From: Trileptium ribeirensis | Lineage: Eukaryota > Nematoda > Enoplea > Enoplida > Thoracostomopsidae | Direction of reading: 5' to 3' | Assembly: GCA_030248225.1 (NCBI GenBank) | Contig: JASANE010016129.1 | Span: 16,529-80,528, forward strand | DNA length: 64,000 nucleotides | Shown here: one piece after another, positions 1 through 14,300 of the stretch | Numbering within the stretch: the stretch's first letter is position 1 | How the letters are laid out: each line of letters opens with the position of its first letter | Position numbers and translations under genes: made by a program | The notes under the pieces: generated by a model | Told to the model about the DNA's origin: nothing | Database searches by the model: none | The model's input: only the letters and a program-made list of their open reading frames with translations

Positions 1-2177
1 CAGTTGTGACGCTTGCCGTGTGGGATAATTTTGTACGCAGGTTTACGTTGCGTTCACACTGCAGCAGATCTGCTGCGATCGTATTAAATCCGATTCAATG
101 AACCATGCAAAATTTTATCAAATCTGCATCGCATGATGTGATGTAAAAAATGCATGCCCATATACACAGTGTACGGAAGGCACATGACTTGTTCGTGCCG
201 GATAATATCGGACTGGATGCAATGTGAGCATAAATCGGATTAGATAAGACGCACTGTGATGGCTGCATAAGAGTGGGTTATTTTAATCTAAAATCCAGGG
301 CACTCATGTTATGTTTGATTTTGTCATTTGATACCACTGTAACGACAGGGTTTCTTAAAGACCGTTGCCAATGTCTTCAATGGTATATTTGTCTATTGTT
401 GATACTAATTTGCGAAAATTATTGCTGGAAGTGTTATAGCATATAAAAACTTCTACAAAATAGGTCCATGTAGAAGGAATCAGATATTTTTGTTGAATAT
501 CGGTGAAAAACACATTCTGAAAAAATTATTATAGAAGTACATAGTGCCAACTGTTGCCCTGGTTAAGGGAATTAATTACGATGAACTTCGTGAAAAGCAA
601 ATCCTCAACAACCGGTGAAATTGATTCCATCGAGGTTTCACTATCAGTATATCGATGTATACTGGGGGTATTTGAAAACTTAGATTTCTAGCTCTTAGTT
701 TGACTTATCCTTTATACGAAACAGTTTTTTACCATATTCTATATGTTACAAAATACTTGCTAATCATTATTGCAAGATCTTTACCACTGTATCGCATATA
801 TAGGGGAACGAGTGTTGGATTCTATTTTCTACGTTAAATATATGATTTAGGCAGTAGTTTATATACTGTTTCGTCACTCGACACAGTTTTAGTGCACACA
901 TACAATTTTTTCAAGTTTTGTCATATATCAATACGAATTGACGTCATATATCAATAAATATAACAGATTCAAGATTTAAATTTTAAAAATCAAACTACGG
1001 ATTCTGGCGGTTCGAAGAAAAGCTTGCCTTGTTTTAATAGATTGTGAACAAAATAGTGGTTTTTCACAAAGTTATGCAAATCTGCTTGGTTCTATGTCCT
1101 CTGTAATAATTAGTTTTAAACATGAAACCTGGGGCATGCATTTGTGCCGCTAACGCGAAGATCTGCTACAGTTGTTATTAGTTGGCTTGAGGCATGGATT
1201 GTTTTCACAGTTGTTACTTTTAAACCGTACATGATCTAAATATGACTTTTATCCCCTGGCGTAAAACTGAGGGCCCCAAAAATTTCATTGGGGTGGGGTC
1301 CGTCGTAGGCATACCCCCAAATTGTGCCGAACCGGCGCCCCTTATTCCCGTATTTTACTAGTTCTTCTTTTTTGCTAAATTGTGCTCATTTGTATACAGT
1401 TTTTTTGCAAATTTGCTAAAATTCGAAAAATTTTCAGCACACTTTTGGCTGGATGAGGTGGGTGTAGAGAGGGTGGGGAGGGAGCGGCAAAATGTAGCTT
1501 GAACGGTGTAGGTGCCGTCCGACCCTCAGGATGTGCAAGCTACTACCCCTTATGAAAACCTATGCAAAGTAGTATATATAACAATTTTCGGCCCTGGATC
1601 CCCCAAATTTAGACTTTTACGCCTGTGTTTCATCCTGTTTGGTAATGACCGATTCAGAATTTAGTTCATAGTTACATAAAAATATATAATCTGGTTCTGT
1701 CTTCTGTTAAATACCCTCAATCAAGTGGTCAAAATCAAAACCAATTTCAGCAAATCTTATCGGAACAAAGTTTGCGCGATTTTCCGCATATCGAGATCGA
1801 TTCACTGATACCAGCTAGCTGAGTTCGGTGTTTTCGTAATCGGCTAGCGAAAAATTTTATGGCATCGGCCACGCCTTAAACGTATCGATGTTATAATTAT
1901 TATATCAATGCTCGCCTGACTAAGCTACCTTTAATTCATTTCAGACTTATTTGTGTTCGTAAACTCTCTAGTGTTTTCCTTAAGATAGTTCTATCTCACA
2001 GTATTGTTTCCAGTACCGCTGCAGAACATTTTGAAACAGCTTGGCGAATATTTTCGACTAACGACAAAAATGCATTATAATGTTATTTATGTGAAATACG
2101 GGAATATTGTAATTGAAGGGCGCAATTATTATATTTTATTGTTAAAGCTGTGGTCCTTGATTCCTATTTGTTTTCAG
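1..2177. other. upstream/intronic DNA, no exon recognised
   Basis: No stretch encoding the expected preceding myosin segment (N-terminal SH3-like domain or the conserved text before TYSGLF) was found in any frame. It is most likely part of a long intron. A G-rich patch at about 1270-1560 belongs to the GC-island family described separately. The rest is AT-rich with no gene seen. Confidence 0.6.
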
Positions 2178-2334
2178 ACCTATTCAGGACTATTTTGCGT
2201 CGTGATCAATCCTTACAAACGTCTTCCGATCTACACAGAATCCGTAGTGCGAATGTACATCGGTAAGCGTCGCAACGAAATGCCGCCGCATTTATTTGCT
2301 GTCGCCGACGAAGCTTATCGAAATATGATGCAAG
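2178..2334 (+). CDS. unc-54-like: MHC exon 1 of window: head entry (TYSGLF)
   Basis: Encodes visible residues 1-52, opening with [19 protein letters not shown], a hallmark of conventional myosin heads that sits a little over 110 residues from the N-terminus in complete muscle myosins. The acceptor TTTTCAG ends at 2177 and the donor GTTAGT starts at 2335. The last base is the first base of an Asp codon completed in the next exon (phase 1 intron). The frame upstream of the acceptor is also open to 2004, but that text is not myosin-like, so the start at 2178 is set by the splice site and not by an ATG. Confidence 0.95.
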
Positions 2335-5300
2335 GTTAGTCGTCGTTGTGGTTTTAGTTTTGGATCTTGGTATTGGTGGTAATTCTTTTTAGACCTGTCG
2401 CTGTTTTTTTCAGTCGACTGGTGGTCCTACCCGGTCAGATGAGTTTTTCCACGTTTGAAGCTCATCCGATAGAACTTGACTAAGCAAATGGTTAGTTTAA
2501 GTGTAGATTATTAGAAATGAAATAGGAAAGATTCTTAAAAAACTATGCCTAAGTTTTGGGACACGCGGGAAACGATTATGGGTGAGTAAACTTTAGGCGC
2601 GCATGCCGCTATTGTTCTTTAGTAAGTAAGTTCACGATATGAAATTCGATGACATGACACCGCGTACACGGCTAGTGCAAACCAGCATGTCATCTGATGA
2701 ACCCGGACAAACATGCAAAATCGGAAAATGTACCCGTAGACATATTGCGTTCGTAGAACACAGAGCCCTTGTCTGTGTTCGTTAATCTGTAGATACCGAT
2801 GGCAGAATAGCGAGCGTCAATTTTAGCACTATTCAGTTCGTGGTTTTGACAAAAGAACAACAATGGGTCACGTACCTAAATTTTACTCGCACAGTATTTC
2901 ATCATCAAAGTCTCCAAGCGGCAGGCCGAAATCGACAAGATGACTTAGTGATTCCGGTTGGGCTAAGAGCGCGTTATCATTTAATCAGATTGAGTTTTAT
3001 TGGTAATTTCGAAATGTACACAGCGCGCATTATCTAATTTATGAAATTGCTGTCCTTGGCTTTTACAAATTGATAATTTTGAAACTACGCTGTGATGTAA
3101 CTTTTTTATCGACGTGTCAGCAAAAAATAATGAAAATGTAGTAATGTCAACAAGGTTTACTTCATCATCGGAACGGAAGATCTGGCATGACGCTAGTAGT
3201 TATGGCATGCGCCGACGGTGCAGTATGTTTTGTATATCAAACCGTAAAGCTTTGTTAGGCTTTAGCTTTATTAACGAATTTCTTATATACCTAATTCTTT
3301 TTAGATCAAGAGAATCAAAGTATGCTGATCACTGGGGAATCAGGCGCTGGAAAGACCGAAAATACAAAGAAAGTGATTGCATATTTCGCCGTCGTTGGTG
3401 CAAGTCAACAATCTGAACAGAGCAATGCTAGCGAAACTAGAGGAAAGAAGGTAAGACATGTTTATAGCATTCATGGACGAATCCGGAGAGGAGTCCGACT
3501 AATCCGGGACCTGAATTTCTGTTAGCTTTTGATTTAGCCGCTTTTTCCTTTCGAGTTTAAAAATCACTTTGAATTTTAACGCACGCTTTACAGTTATCGA
3601 TAGATGTGCTTTAACCGCCAACCGTCAAACAAAAATATTAATAATTTTGTCGTCACAAAATTATTTTAGCAAAACCTTATTTTATTCACACATAACCCGA
3701 ATTTTGCAGCATCGTGACTATTTTAGAAATGCAGTGGGAATGTTGTATAATTTTGTAGTTTCGTGGGCTGGGTTCACACGTCAAGCTTATTGTTCAAATT
3801 TTGAGCTCAAAATTTGATCAAATATTGAAAGAAACTTTAGATTTTCGGTTATTTTGAACGTGTGAACGCATTTCAAACTTTTCTATCATACCTATTCAGG
3901 AGTATGGAACTGATCTTGAAAAATTTTGAGTTCAAATTTGAGCTCAAATTTTTAAGCTTTGTGATTTACCATATTTTTCTTTACAAATATCAGTGAAATT
4001 TTGAACAAAATTTGATCAAAGTTTAACAAAATTTGACAAAATGTTAATGTGTGAACCTAGCTTCAGGCTTACTCTAACGGCGTTTCACATGCTCAAACTT
4101 TTTGCTTAAATTTTGATCAAATTTTGAACGCATCATTTTTGCATTTTTCTGAAGTTTGAACGTCTGAACACTGTTCAAACTTTTCAATGATATTCTTGTA
4201 GCCAATCATCGACGAGATGTATTACCTGAAAATTTTGAGCTGTAATTTTGACCTCAAATTTTGAAATATTGCAATTTACCTTTAAAAATCACCGTCAAAC
4301 TTTGAGCAAAATTTGAACTCAAAATTTGATCAAACAGTTTGAGGGCATGAACACGTCTTAAGGCTTATACAGGGAGCGTAATTTAGCATATACGTACACT
4401 TTCGGGGTGAGGAAATTTGAAAAGACCCGTCTGTCCCCGTATACCGACTTCAATCAGTATCTCATAGGATCGTAAATGAAGTGTATGCATTATGTTGTTT
4501 TCGATTTACCAAACCAAATACGTAGCCTTAGTCTAATCTTAGGCCGTTATATAAGTCTTGGACTGAAACTAGTTCGTTAGCTTGGTCATCTATTTTTTCA
4601 AATAGCTGTGTCAGTTTCAATATTATTAATATATATTTCAGGTTGCAACTTTAGAAGACCAAATTGTCCAAACAAATCCAGTTCTTGAAGCGTTCGGCAA
4701 TGCGAAAACAGTTCGCAACAATAATTCGTCACGATTTGGAAAATTTATTCGCATTCATTTTTCAAGACACGGAAAACTAGCTGGCGGTGATATCGAACAT
4801 TGTAAGCCTGAACTTCGTTGTACATGACTGTTTTTGTATCATAATATTTCAACCAGTCAAGCTCTGACACTGTTTTCACTTTGTCCTTTGGCTGTTCTTC
4901 ATTTGACTGCTAGCTGACTAATTCCGTACAAGTCACCGTTTTTGTAAAACTCAAGAGACTAACACATTACATCAGCAAAACATCCTTCAAGAAGATGCAA
5001 TGACCAGTACACTCAATTTCTATTCCTGTGCATTGTGGTTTAAACACTTTCATAAAATTTAATCAATTCAACACTCGTATCTGAAACTTCATAATATAAA
5101 CTTCATGTTGTAATTTAATAAATAGAGTTAGTTTGGACCGTCGCACGAATTTCGAGGGTTATTTACCATTTATCCGTACAGCGATCAAGCCCAAAAGAAA
5201 AATTTAGTGAAAGCAGCTTTTGTGTACACTCAAATCACAGAAAACAAATAGGTAAAGTTGTTGCTTGAAAATATACCGTATTCATGATATTTTTATGTCA

Positions 5301-8300
5301 CGCACAGCAGAGCTGATACTATTTGAATTTTCATTAAAAAATATAACGATAATTTCAGGGAATGCATTGTATTGACTGAAGGCTGGCTAAATCTGTGCAT
5401 GCCAAATCTGTTGAATGCATTCCAAACCTGTCGAATTGAAATCTGATGGGTGAAAATCAAGCTACAATGAAGATTTAGACTTGGTGCATTTTTGGCGAAT
5501 TCCAAGAAAATATATAACTATGACTGGGTAGCAGATATATTTATGTTAAATTCAATTCTGTAAAGGAACCATAGACAGATGAAACCAAAAATTTGCTGGA
5601 CATGCGCTTCGACTTATATCAAGTGATCGTATCATTGATTTTTTCACATATAATAATATATATGTGTTCAAGCATATAATCCATGTATAAACTTACGCTG
5701 CTCCGGTACCATTCCCTTCTGTCATCAGCGATCGCTTGTTCGGCGTACCGGTCATCCGTCAATATGTCAGAGAACATAAAATTGGTGCTTTCTGTAACGC
5801 ATCCAATACGCTAAAGTAACAAAAAATTTCCGTATTAACGATTACTTTAAAAACTTTAAGTAAATAGATTTGTGACGGTTTTACATTTGAATTGGAAAAT
5901 TTCTATTTTATTATCTAACGAAAATTCCCTAGTTTAGTGTTCTAAAGCCTGCACATCAGATGTAATGTCCGCGAACTACACGTATTATCATTAATAAAAC
6001 TAAATGTGTCAGCGTAACGAAAAAATTCGGTATGCGAGTTACCACGTTGTGCGCTGTGAAACCAATGTGTCGTCAAACAGGAAATAGGTGCATTGTGTTA
6101 GCGACTAGCAATGACCCAGCTTAGCAGTCGTCGCTCTACGTTTGCGAACAGGAAATTTTCGAATTTGGAATGGCTATTGCAATTGATTTTTGTTATGTAA
6201 CAGCGGTTTGTGCATAGTGTCAATAGAAGATACTATGGGGCGGAGCTTAGGTTTACCCATGCGTAACAAATATTTGACTGTAATTTTGTAATTCACTTAG
6301 TTAAATTCAGTTGACGAAGCCTAGGCACATTTTTAACCCTTCCGTTCGCAACTTAACATATTTGTCATATTAGGTAACGAGTTGCTTGCACAGTTTGTGG
6401 CGTGGCGTACGGTGAATGTGCGTTATTCGCTACCTTTACTCCTGTAAATATTACAGCAACAGCTCTTAAATAGCGTAGCGGCCAGAGTAGGAGGCTCGGA
6501 GCCAAACAATTCAGGTTTAGTCCACCGTTGCCTCAAAACATTTTTTCAAGATTATATGTAGTGTACATCCATTAATTTATCAAGCATACGATTAATTATG
6601 TAAAGTATAAATTTTTCACCTTATAATTTAAAAGTTATAGATTTGCTAGAAAAATCGCGTGTGATTCGTCAAGCACCGGGTGAACGATGCTATCATATTC
6701 CGTACCAAATTATGTCCGGTGAAATTCCAGGACTCAGAGGTGCTAATTATGAAATATTTTTCTAGATTTGCGGAAAAATTTTGTGAAATTATACCCTTTA
6801 ATTATTACTTTTCAATCACTTCTACTGAATTGCTATAGTTGTGATGACAATACTATGCGTAGGATCATATTTTTAGATACCTATATTTGGTGGAATATAC
6901 ATGTCTACATTTAAAATTTAAGGGATATCTATGCTCTTGAACTAATGCAATGCATGAGTCCACTTAAGCTACGCCATGACTGCTGGTTTGTCTAAACCGC
7001 GATTCGAATCGTACAAAAATTCGCGTTCACATTTCTTTCACCGGTGCTCAGTTGTGCGCGATTATCGATTTTTAGGTGGTGTGCTCTCTTGACAAAAGAA
7101 CAACACGTTTGACCACACGTAACTTAGACTCACGAATAAATCTTTGGCACAAAACTTATGTGTTGGACAGACATTCTAATAGAATTACACTCGTAGGCCC
7201 TAAAATGGAAAATGTTTGTACATTATCAAGCAACACGTTTTGTTGCGAGAACTAAATAGTATTCCTAACCTTCGGTCATACACTATGATAATAAAATATA
7301 TATAAGTTTACGATGTGTTTGAGATAAAATTTTAATACCATTAGGTTGATAATTAAACCGTTTAAATTGTTTCTTTATAGTAAAACTGTGCTGGGCGTTT
7401 AAAACATTATTCCTAACTCAGCCATCAATATTTAGTATCGAAGATTTTAAAAAGTGTTAAATTGTTAAATTCCCAGCCTCGCGCTTAGTAAAGTATTTAC
7501 AAATCTACTACAAACGCTGTTAATCAAACCTGTCCTAACTGTATATATCAAATCTAAACTTAATAGAGTATCTCCATCTAAAACATATCATGACTCCTAA
7601 CAAATAACTACTGGGGTAAATGCGCAAATTTCAGTTTTCAAAATGTATATCCTGAATACCTTTCCAGTCAGTTTAATGTACAATGGAGATTAATAAGAAT
7701 ACGATCATGCAAATTTTCGCCGTCATTATTTACTGAGCCTCGGCAAACTTCGTTCTTAAAGAGTGAGACCGAGAGATCACCCAGACTAGAATAACAGCCA
7801 AAACTTTAGACGTCCGTGGTCATTAGTTTATCTGGGCTTCGAAATCATTTTATATCTACGTTGTCTAGGCTTCCCTGTCAAATCGAATGCGACCATTACA
7901 CCTGACCACTAAGCGCTGAGACAATGTTTAGATTTGCACTTCATTGTGTTAATGACGTTGTTAACGAACTTCCCTTTTACCCGAGAAATGACAGGCACAC
8001 ACTCATATCTGTCGCATGAGGGCCTGTGCGATGCGAAATCATGGGACAGTGAAATACCCCGGCTCACTTCCAACTCTCACCGACTAATATATGTATTTCT
8101 GGATGATGCGTTTACATTAGTGTCCTAATAATTTTAAATTAACCATTGAAAAGTAACACAAAAGCGATCTAATGTTTGTGTTTATTTAGCAAACGTTATG
8201 TTGTAAATATTTTGAGTAAATCGGCACTTCTATTTTAAGAAGATATTGACTTAAAATTGTTCAAATTTTAGAATCTCTAAAATTGAACAATGATCTGAAA

Positions 8301-11300
8301 TACTACCATTTCGTTTCGCAAGCCGAACTGACAATTGATGGCGTTGATGATCGAGAAGAAATGCAATTTACTGACGTGAGTCGTACCGAACCAATAATTA
8401 ATTTTTTTCCGAGCAATTCAGTATGACCACAAATGAGTTCCTTGCAAATTTTCGTTGCGTAAACGCAAATCCCAGCGAAATCTTTAAGACGAATTTCAAT
8501 AATATTTGTCTTAAATAAATTATGGCCTTTGTGCTTTCCCAACATTCGAATAATTTTTTAATAATCGGCCCCGAATCCTGAATTTAGGGTCAAAATCGCC
8601 GGAGTGCACAACTGTAGCGTCAACAAATTAACATTGCTAATTTTGGGAAAAATAATTTTTCTCTTAAATTGTATAAGATTTTCAAATTTGCGATATTGTA
8701 AAAATCATCAGTAAAGATTTCTCAAAAAATTTCTCGTATATGATACGCTAATCAAACGTAAATAACACCTCTGAATGTTAAACATATTCAAATTTCTCAA
8801 TTTTGGACGTAACAAAAGCCGAAAACCTAGCTAAGCGTATGAGAAAACCGTATGGTCATCCCTACTTATATTTGATATTCGTTACAGAATTTAAAAACTT
8901 CATAAACCACCAATATATCTTGAGAAAGACCACGCGCACAGAAAATAGTATTGTGTTCACAATGTGAAAGAAAATTGAAAACCAAAAAAAAATTTGAAAA
9001 TTCTCACGGTATACAAATATCTCTACTAACTCGTAAAGACCATAGATTTAAAGGCAGTAATAAAGAAATAACATCAGATGTTCGAATCAGGGACAAATTT
9101 CAGAAATTATTGACGTCAACTGACTTTGGGGCGCTTTTACACTTTCTCCTCACATTTTCATTTATTTAAGCTTGTGTTTGAGTGATAAGCGTAAGCCTAA
9201 GTCTACAAGCGTGCTTACATTGTTCGGCAGGTCTGAAATCACATCCACCCACTACTCCAAAGAACAAATAATAAGACATTGCGATAATGAACGTAGTAAC
9301 GGTTTAGCAGTAGCATAGCTCGGCGCGGATTCACATTTGCTCAAGACTGTTGCTGTTTCAGACATTAATACCGATCTTTTCCATTATGGTCTCCCTAGCC
9401 GGCATTTGGCCAAGAAAGGCCGAATTTGTAAATTTTTGCATTTTTTGTGATCTTCGTGACGTCCCGTGATCATTCCCCATCAAAAAATTCAAAAAGTTAC
9501 ATAGTAATAAACAAATGGTTATATGGAACAGTATGTTTGTATAGAGAAAGTGATGAAAAAGTTTGTAATTTCACCGAAGAATTTTTTATCCGGGGTCACA
9601 GTGTCTGTCTATTGACGCCGTGACCCCGTGAGAAATGTGAGCCAAACCCACCCCGTGGCCCCATGACCTCGTGACCCCGTTCCATTGCTGGATAGGACCT
9701 GGCATCACTCTAACAAACGTGTCTTGCACTACATAGCGGTCATTCGAAGTGTAGTGCGAGCTTCCCAATGAAGTTTGAAACGCTGAAGGTATTCTAGTCT
9801 TAATAAATTAGGCTGCAGAGTAATGAACAGCAATAAACCGGACCAATGTAACAAAAATAAATCACTGAGAGCAAGCAATCCGAATTTTGCCGTTAGAGCC
9901 AGAGGAACCGTTATAAAACCGCCGCACTTTTAGAAACATTATTTAAGCCACTCTTTCTATCCTGGCCCATGCCACTGAAAAAATTCAGCAGTCCTTTAGT
10001 TTGCTCAATTGTTACGCAGCAGCAAAGGAACAATTAATGGTTGCTATTACCTAGGGTAAACCTAACGATAATTATGTGAATTTTACTGATACAGCCTGGT
10101 TGGGAAACATTCTGTCGAATATAACAATGTGGATGATTTTGAGTAAAGGCTTGAATTGTACATAACTGTTACAAACTTAAAAATGATAATGCTAAAGCAC
10201 TAATAACGTGTTCTTGTATAGGTATCCGTAGAGATATAACCCCGGCTAAAAGTCGGACCCTCTAAGCAATATTTACTCTTTAAGGCCTCGCACCCCATGG
10301 CGCTCGCTTAGCACTTTCCCAACTGCAGCAGCAATTCTGACCAAAGTTATCGAATCGTGAGGCAAAGTCGGGAACAATAGAGAAAATAATTGGTTACCCC
10401 TGCCGCACCCAACAACCGAAACCGTTTAACCTACTTTTTAAGTCGACGGACCTAGGCATAGCTGTAACTTTTTTGTGTTGTATCGAAAACGTACATTTCT
10501 AATTTCATTTATTTATGTTTGTATGGACCAAGGGTGTATATTAACAAGGGTTTGATATATATTGTGCCAGACTTCATTCGATATCATGGGCTTTCAACAA
10601 GAAGAAAAAGATAATTTGTATAAAATGGTGGCTGCGGTCATGCACATGGGCGAGATGAAGTTTAAGCAGCGGCCACGCGAAGATCAAGCTGAATCAGACG
10701 GTCTTGAAGGTAAATGCCTGATGTTGTGCTGTCTTATTGTATCGATGAGCGTGGAGTAACTCTAGAAGATATATGTAGAATGAACTAAATCTAGTCTAAA
10801 TATGTGACATGAAGCATTTGGCAACCGTGACGAATCACGAACACACTTTAGTTGGCATACAACTGGTATGAAGTAGTTTAATTGGTATTGATTCCTTAAT
10901 CTTTTCATGCTCGAATTAATTTATGTATCGTGCAATGTTTGACAAACTCAAGCAGACGACAGATATCGAATATGGGACGAACGATTGTTGGTTGCGTACG
11001 CAAACCACTGAGTTATCTTGGAACTGTTGCTCGGATCCTTACAGAACCTAACAACGCGAGCGAATAACAGCGCACATGCAAACGTACATTATACGACAAA
11101 CTTAGTAAACACAACGCATCACAATGTGCGTTGGGTCTATTTCGAATTAGTGGGTATGAAGGGATTAAACCTACGTGCTATGTCAACATTATTTGATAAA
11201 TGAAAATTGTCAGCAAATCAAAAACATTTCAGCATAAAAAATTGGCCTTGAAGTGTCAGCGTCTCGAACCGTCACTATATCCATCTTAGTTTTATTTCTA

Positions 11301-14300
11301 AGGAAATAATAGAAAAAATCAAAACGAATAATCTCCATTTTTAAATTTCATTTTTTTTTGGATTTTGTCAAAGTAAATTTACATACTAGTTTGGTTTCGT
11401 ATCAAACATAGCATTACTTTATTGCAACAACCATAAGCCAGGAACGTATTTGCTCGGTCTGACTGATTCTCTTTCTTAATATTTAACCGTCCGCATATTG
11501 ATGAATTCGTATTTGCAATTATCTCCTCTTGTTATGATACAGTTCAATTAAGCGAGATTAAGTACAAACTGTTAAGTAACGCAAACTTATGCAAAATTCA
11601 AAATAGCATTTATTTGTTGGTGGAAGCTTAAGTTTACTCTCGAATGGAAACTAGAATCTATAGAATTTGCGTTTTATAATTTTAGCGAAATAATTAAGAT
11701 GCGAGCAATACTATCGCAGTCAAAGGTTGTTTTTGGGAATATAGTTTATAAGGTTTGAGATACGAATTGAATTTCTAGAACTTAGTGAGAATATTTTTAA
11801 AAGTCGGACGCAGGCTTGGTTTTTTTATTTAATTTATCCTCGATCGTGGCAGACATTTTTAATTAAAACAAATTTCAGATGCTGCCAATGCTTGTCATAA
11901 TCTCGAAGTTAACCATGAAGAATTTGTGAAAACCCTCTTGAAGCCGAGAGTTCGGGTAGGCAACGATTGGGTCAATAAAGGTCAAAATATTGATCAGGTA
12001 TATTACTGATTTTCATTGTAGTTACTTTAAATTTGGACTTTCTCGATGGAAATCATCTTAATGCCAGACTCCAGAGGAAATAAGTTTAATCCAAACTAGT
12101 TAGGTTTTAATTGATTCCTCGTAAGCAAGGCTTATCAAAATGAACATTTGAAATCGTCTTTCAACTGTTATTGGCTGGGGCGATACTCGTGGATTTTGTA
12201 ATTGCTCTATATTTATGACATGACATGAGCTCTGTTCTTGGTTTCATCTCTGTAATAATTTTCTGAAATCTATTTTGTCTTGGAGTCAAAAGCTTTGATT
12301 AATTTTTCATTTTTATAATCCTTGAAATACTTTCGAAATGATGATTAGCCATGGATAAAATGGCCATATACAAAAGGTTCAAAAGGGTTTTGTACACACA
12401 GCATCAAGTATGAAGGATAAGTCTTAGTTTGTCAGCAAATGTGTGAAAAAATGTTTAGACTGAAAATGACCATAATGTCGATTATATGGTGCAGTATTGT
12501 ATTTGTTTTCGAACGGGATGCACCCATAAATTTCTTTATAGTCAAATTTCTGTGTTTCAATCCCCGGTGCAAATGATGATCACCAGCTAACGAACTTCGA
12601 ATAGCCCACGAATTCCACAAATGCTGTGGTGCGTCGTAGGCATATCTATGATATAATATGTGATCTCTATGTTTTGGTTCAAATCGTGAGTTGGTAAAAT
12701 GTCCTTATATCTTCCAAGAAGCCCTCCATTAGAGATTTTATTTAGCGAATAGGTTTATCTATTTCGGACAAAATGATTGCACAGACATATATAATAGTAG
12801 TCCGCGGACCAAATATCTAAACTGGGATTCGTCAGCTTTCACGAGGAGTATTGGTACCTACGCCAACGCAGGCGAATCACCTATTATGAACACATGAAAT
12901 CTATTCGTAGACATGCCCGATTTATTCGGGGAATAGATATATCCATTTGGATTTTTTGGGTTCTTTTACATTATCCCCCCAGCCCGTATTTGGCCAAAAA
13001 TGATCAGATTCTGGAAATTTTGTTATTTTTGTGATCCTCAAGACCTCCCGTGATCATCTCGACCAAAAAATTGAATTTTTAAAATTTTCGATTTTTTCGG
13101 GTTCCCAGGGGTCCCCCCTCGGGACCCCCAGAATTTTAATTTTTTTTCTTAAAATTAGATTGTTACCCACCATTGCGCCAATACAATTGTTCAACAAAAT
13201 CATAGTGGACTACCGATGCTTTGACTGTGCTTACGGCTTTTGCGAACTGCATGCACAATTTACTTGGGTTACAACACATTGCCAAATCTATAAACAAAAT
13301 CGAAACTGGAATACTTTTCAAACTCAATTGCCAGCTACCGCACACAAATCGAAAATGTGCCACCTCAAAGTTCTCTCTTTTGTCTCTCACCTGCCCTTAA
13401 TAAAGAAGAATTTTACCGCTGTTTATCTAGCAAAAATATTATTGCCAAGTTCACATAACAAACGCTACAACGTTTCAGTTTCAACATCTTAAAAGCCTTA
13501 ATATTTCAATGAACAAAAATTCATATTCACATTCACAGTTGTACTTGCTTGGAGGTTGGTATAATTGATGATTGAAAATATCCTGCTCCAAACAAAACTA
13601 CAGAATTATTTGGGAGTCCGTGATAAGATGCTAGTTTATCCAATTCTAGTGCTGCGATATCTGGTCCTGTCATTATACCTGATATGACATACATATGTTA
13701 TGAAGAAAAGGTAAAATCAATATCGAAAATTTTCTAAGTGTGACTAGCTAAATTGATCACAATATGAACAAAAATTCATATTCACATTCACAGTTGTACA
13801 TGCATGGAGGCAGGTATAATTGTTGCTTGAAAATATTCTGCTCCAAACAAAGCTACATAATTATTTGCATGTCCGTGATAAGATGCTAGTTTATACAATT
13901 CTAGTGTTGCGATATCTGGTCCTGTCATTATACCTGATATGACATACAAATCTTATGAAGATAGGTAAAATCATATTCTTAACATTCTGTCCTGGATATA
14001 TTTAATTGTATGTGTTGTCTATCACAGATTGGTTTGTATGTACTTCGACTATAATACAGTTCGTGCAAATATTCTTAATATTCTGTCCTGGATATATTTA
14101 AGTGTATGTGTTGTCTAGCACAGATTGGTTTGGCAGCATGGTAAAGTGCACATGAAACATTAAAGTCATACACACTTATTCACTCGATATGTTTTACGTA
14201 CTACCCAAGATGAGTATGGGATTTATTTGCTGCTCTACAGAAGCTATTTTTCACGTTAATAGTCTACAGTTCAAAGCATTTGGATTGCATTACAGCAGTA

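Larger units (their letters stand above)
3451..4641. other. intron 2, holds two MITE-like elements
   Basis: The middle of this 1.2-kb intron is filled by two adjacent inverted-repeat elements (3767-4061 and 4074-4361) listed separately. The flanks are plain AT-rich intron. Confidence 0.75.

Noticed and set aside
1..2177. Upstream myosin exon, start codon or promoter
   Set aside because: No text matching the segment before TYSGLF and no convincing core promoter; the frame open from 2004 is chance upstream of the acceptor.
13031..13492. 153-codon open frame in intron 7
   Set aside because: Starts inside a dispersed repeat, has no recognisable domain and no supporting splice or promoter context.
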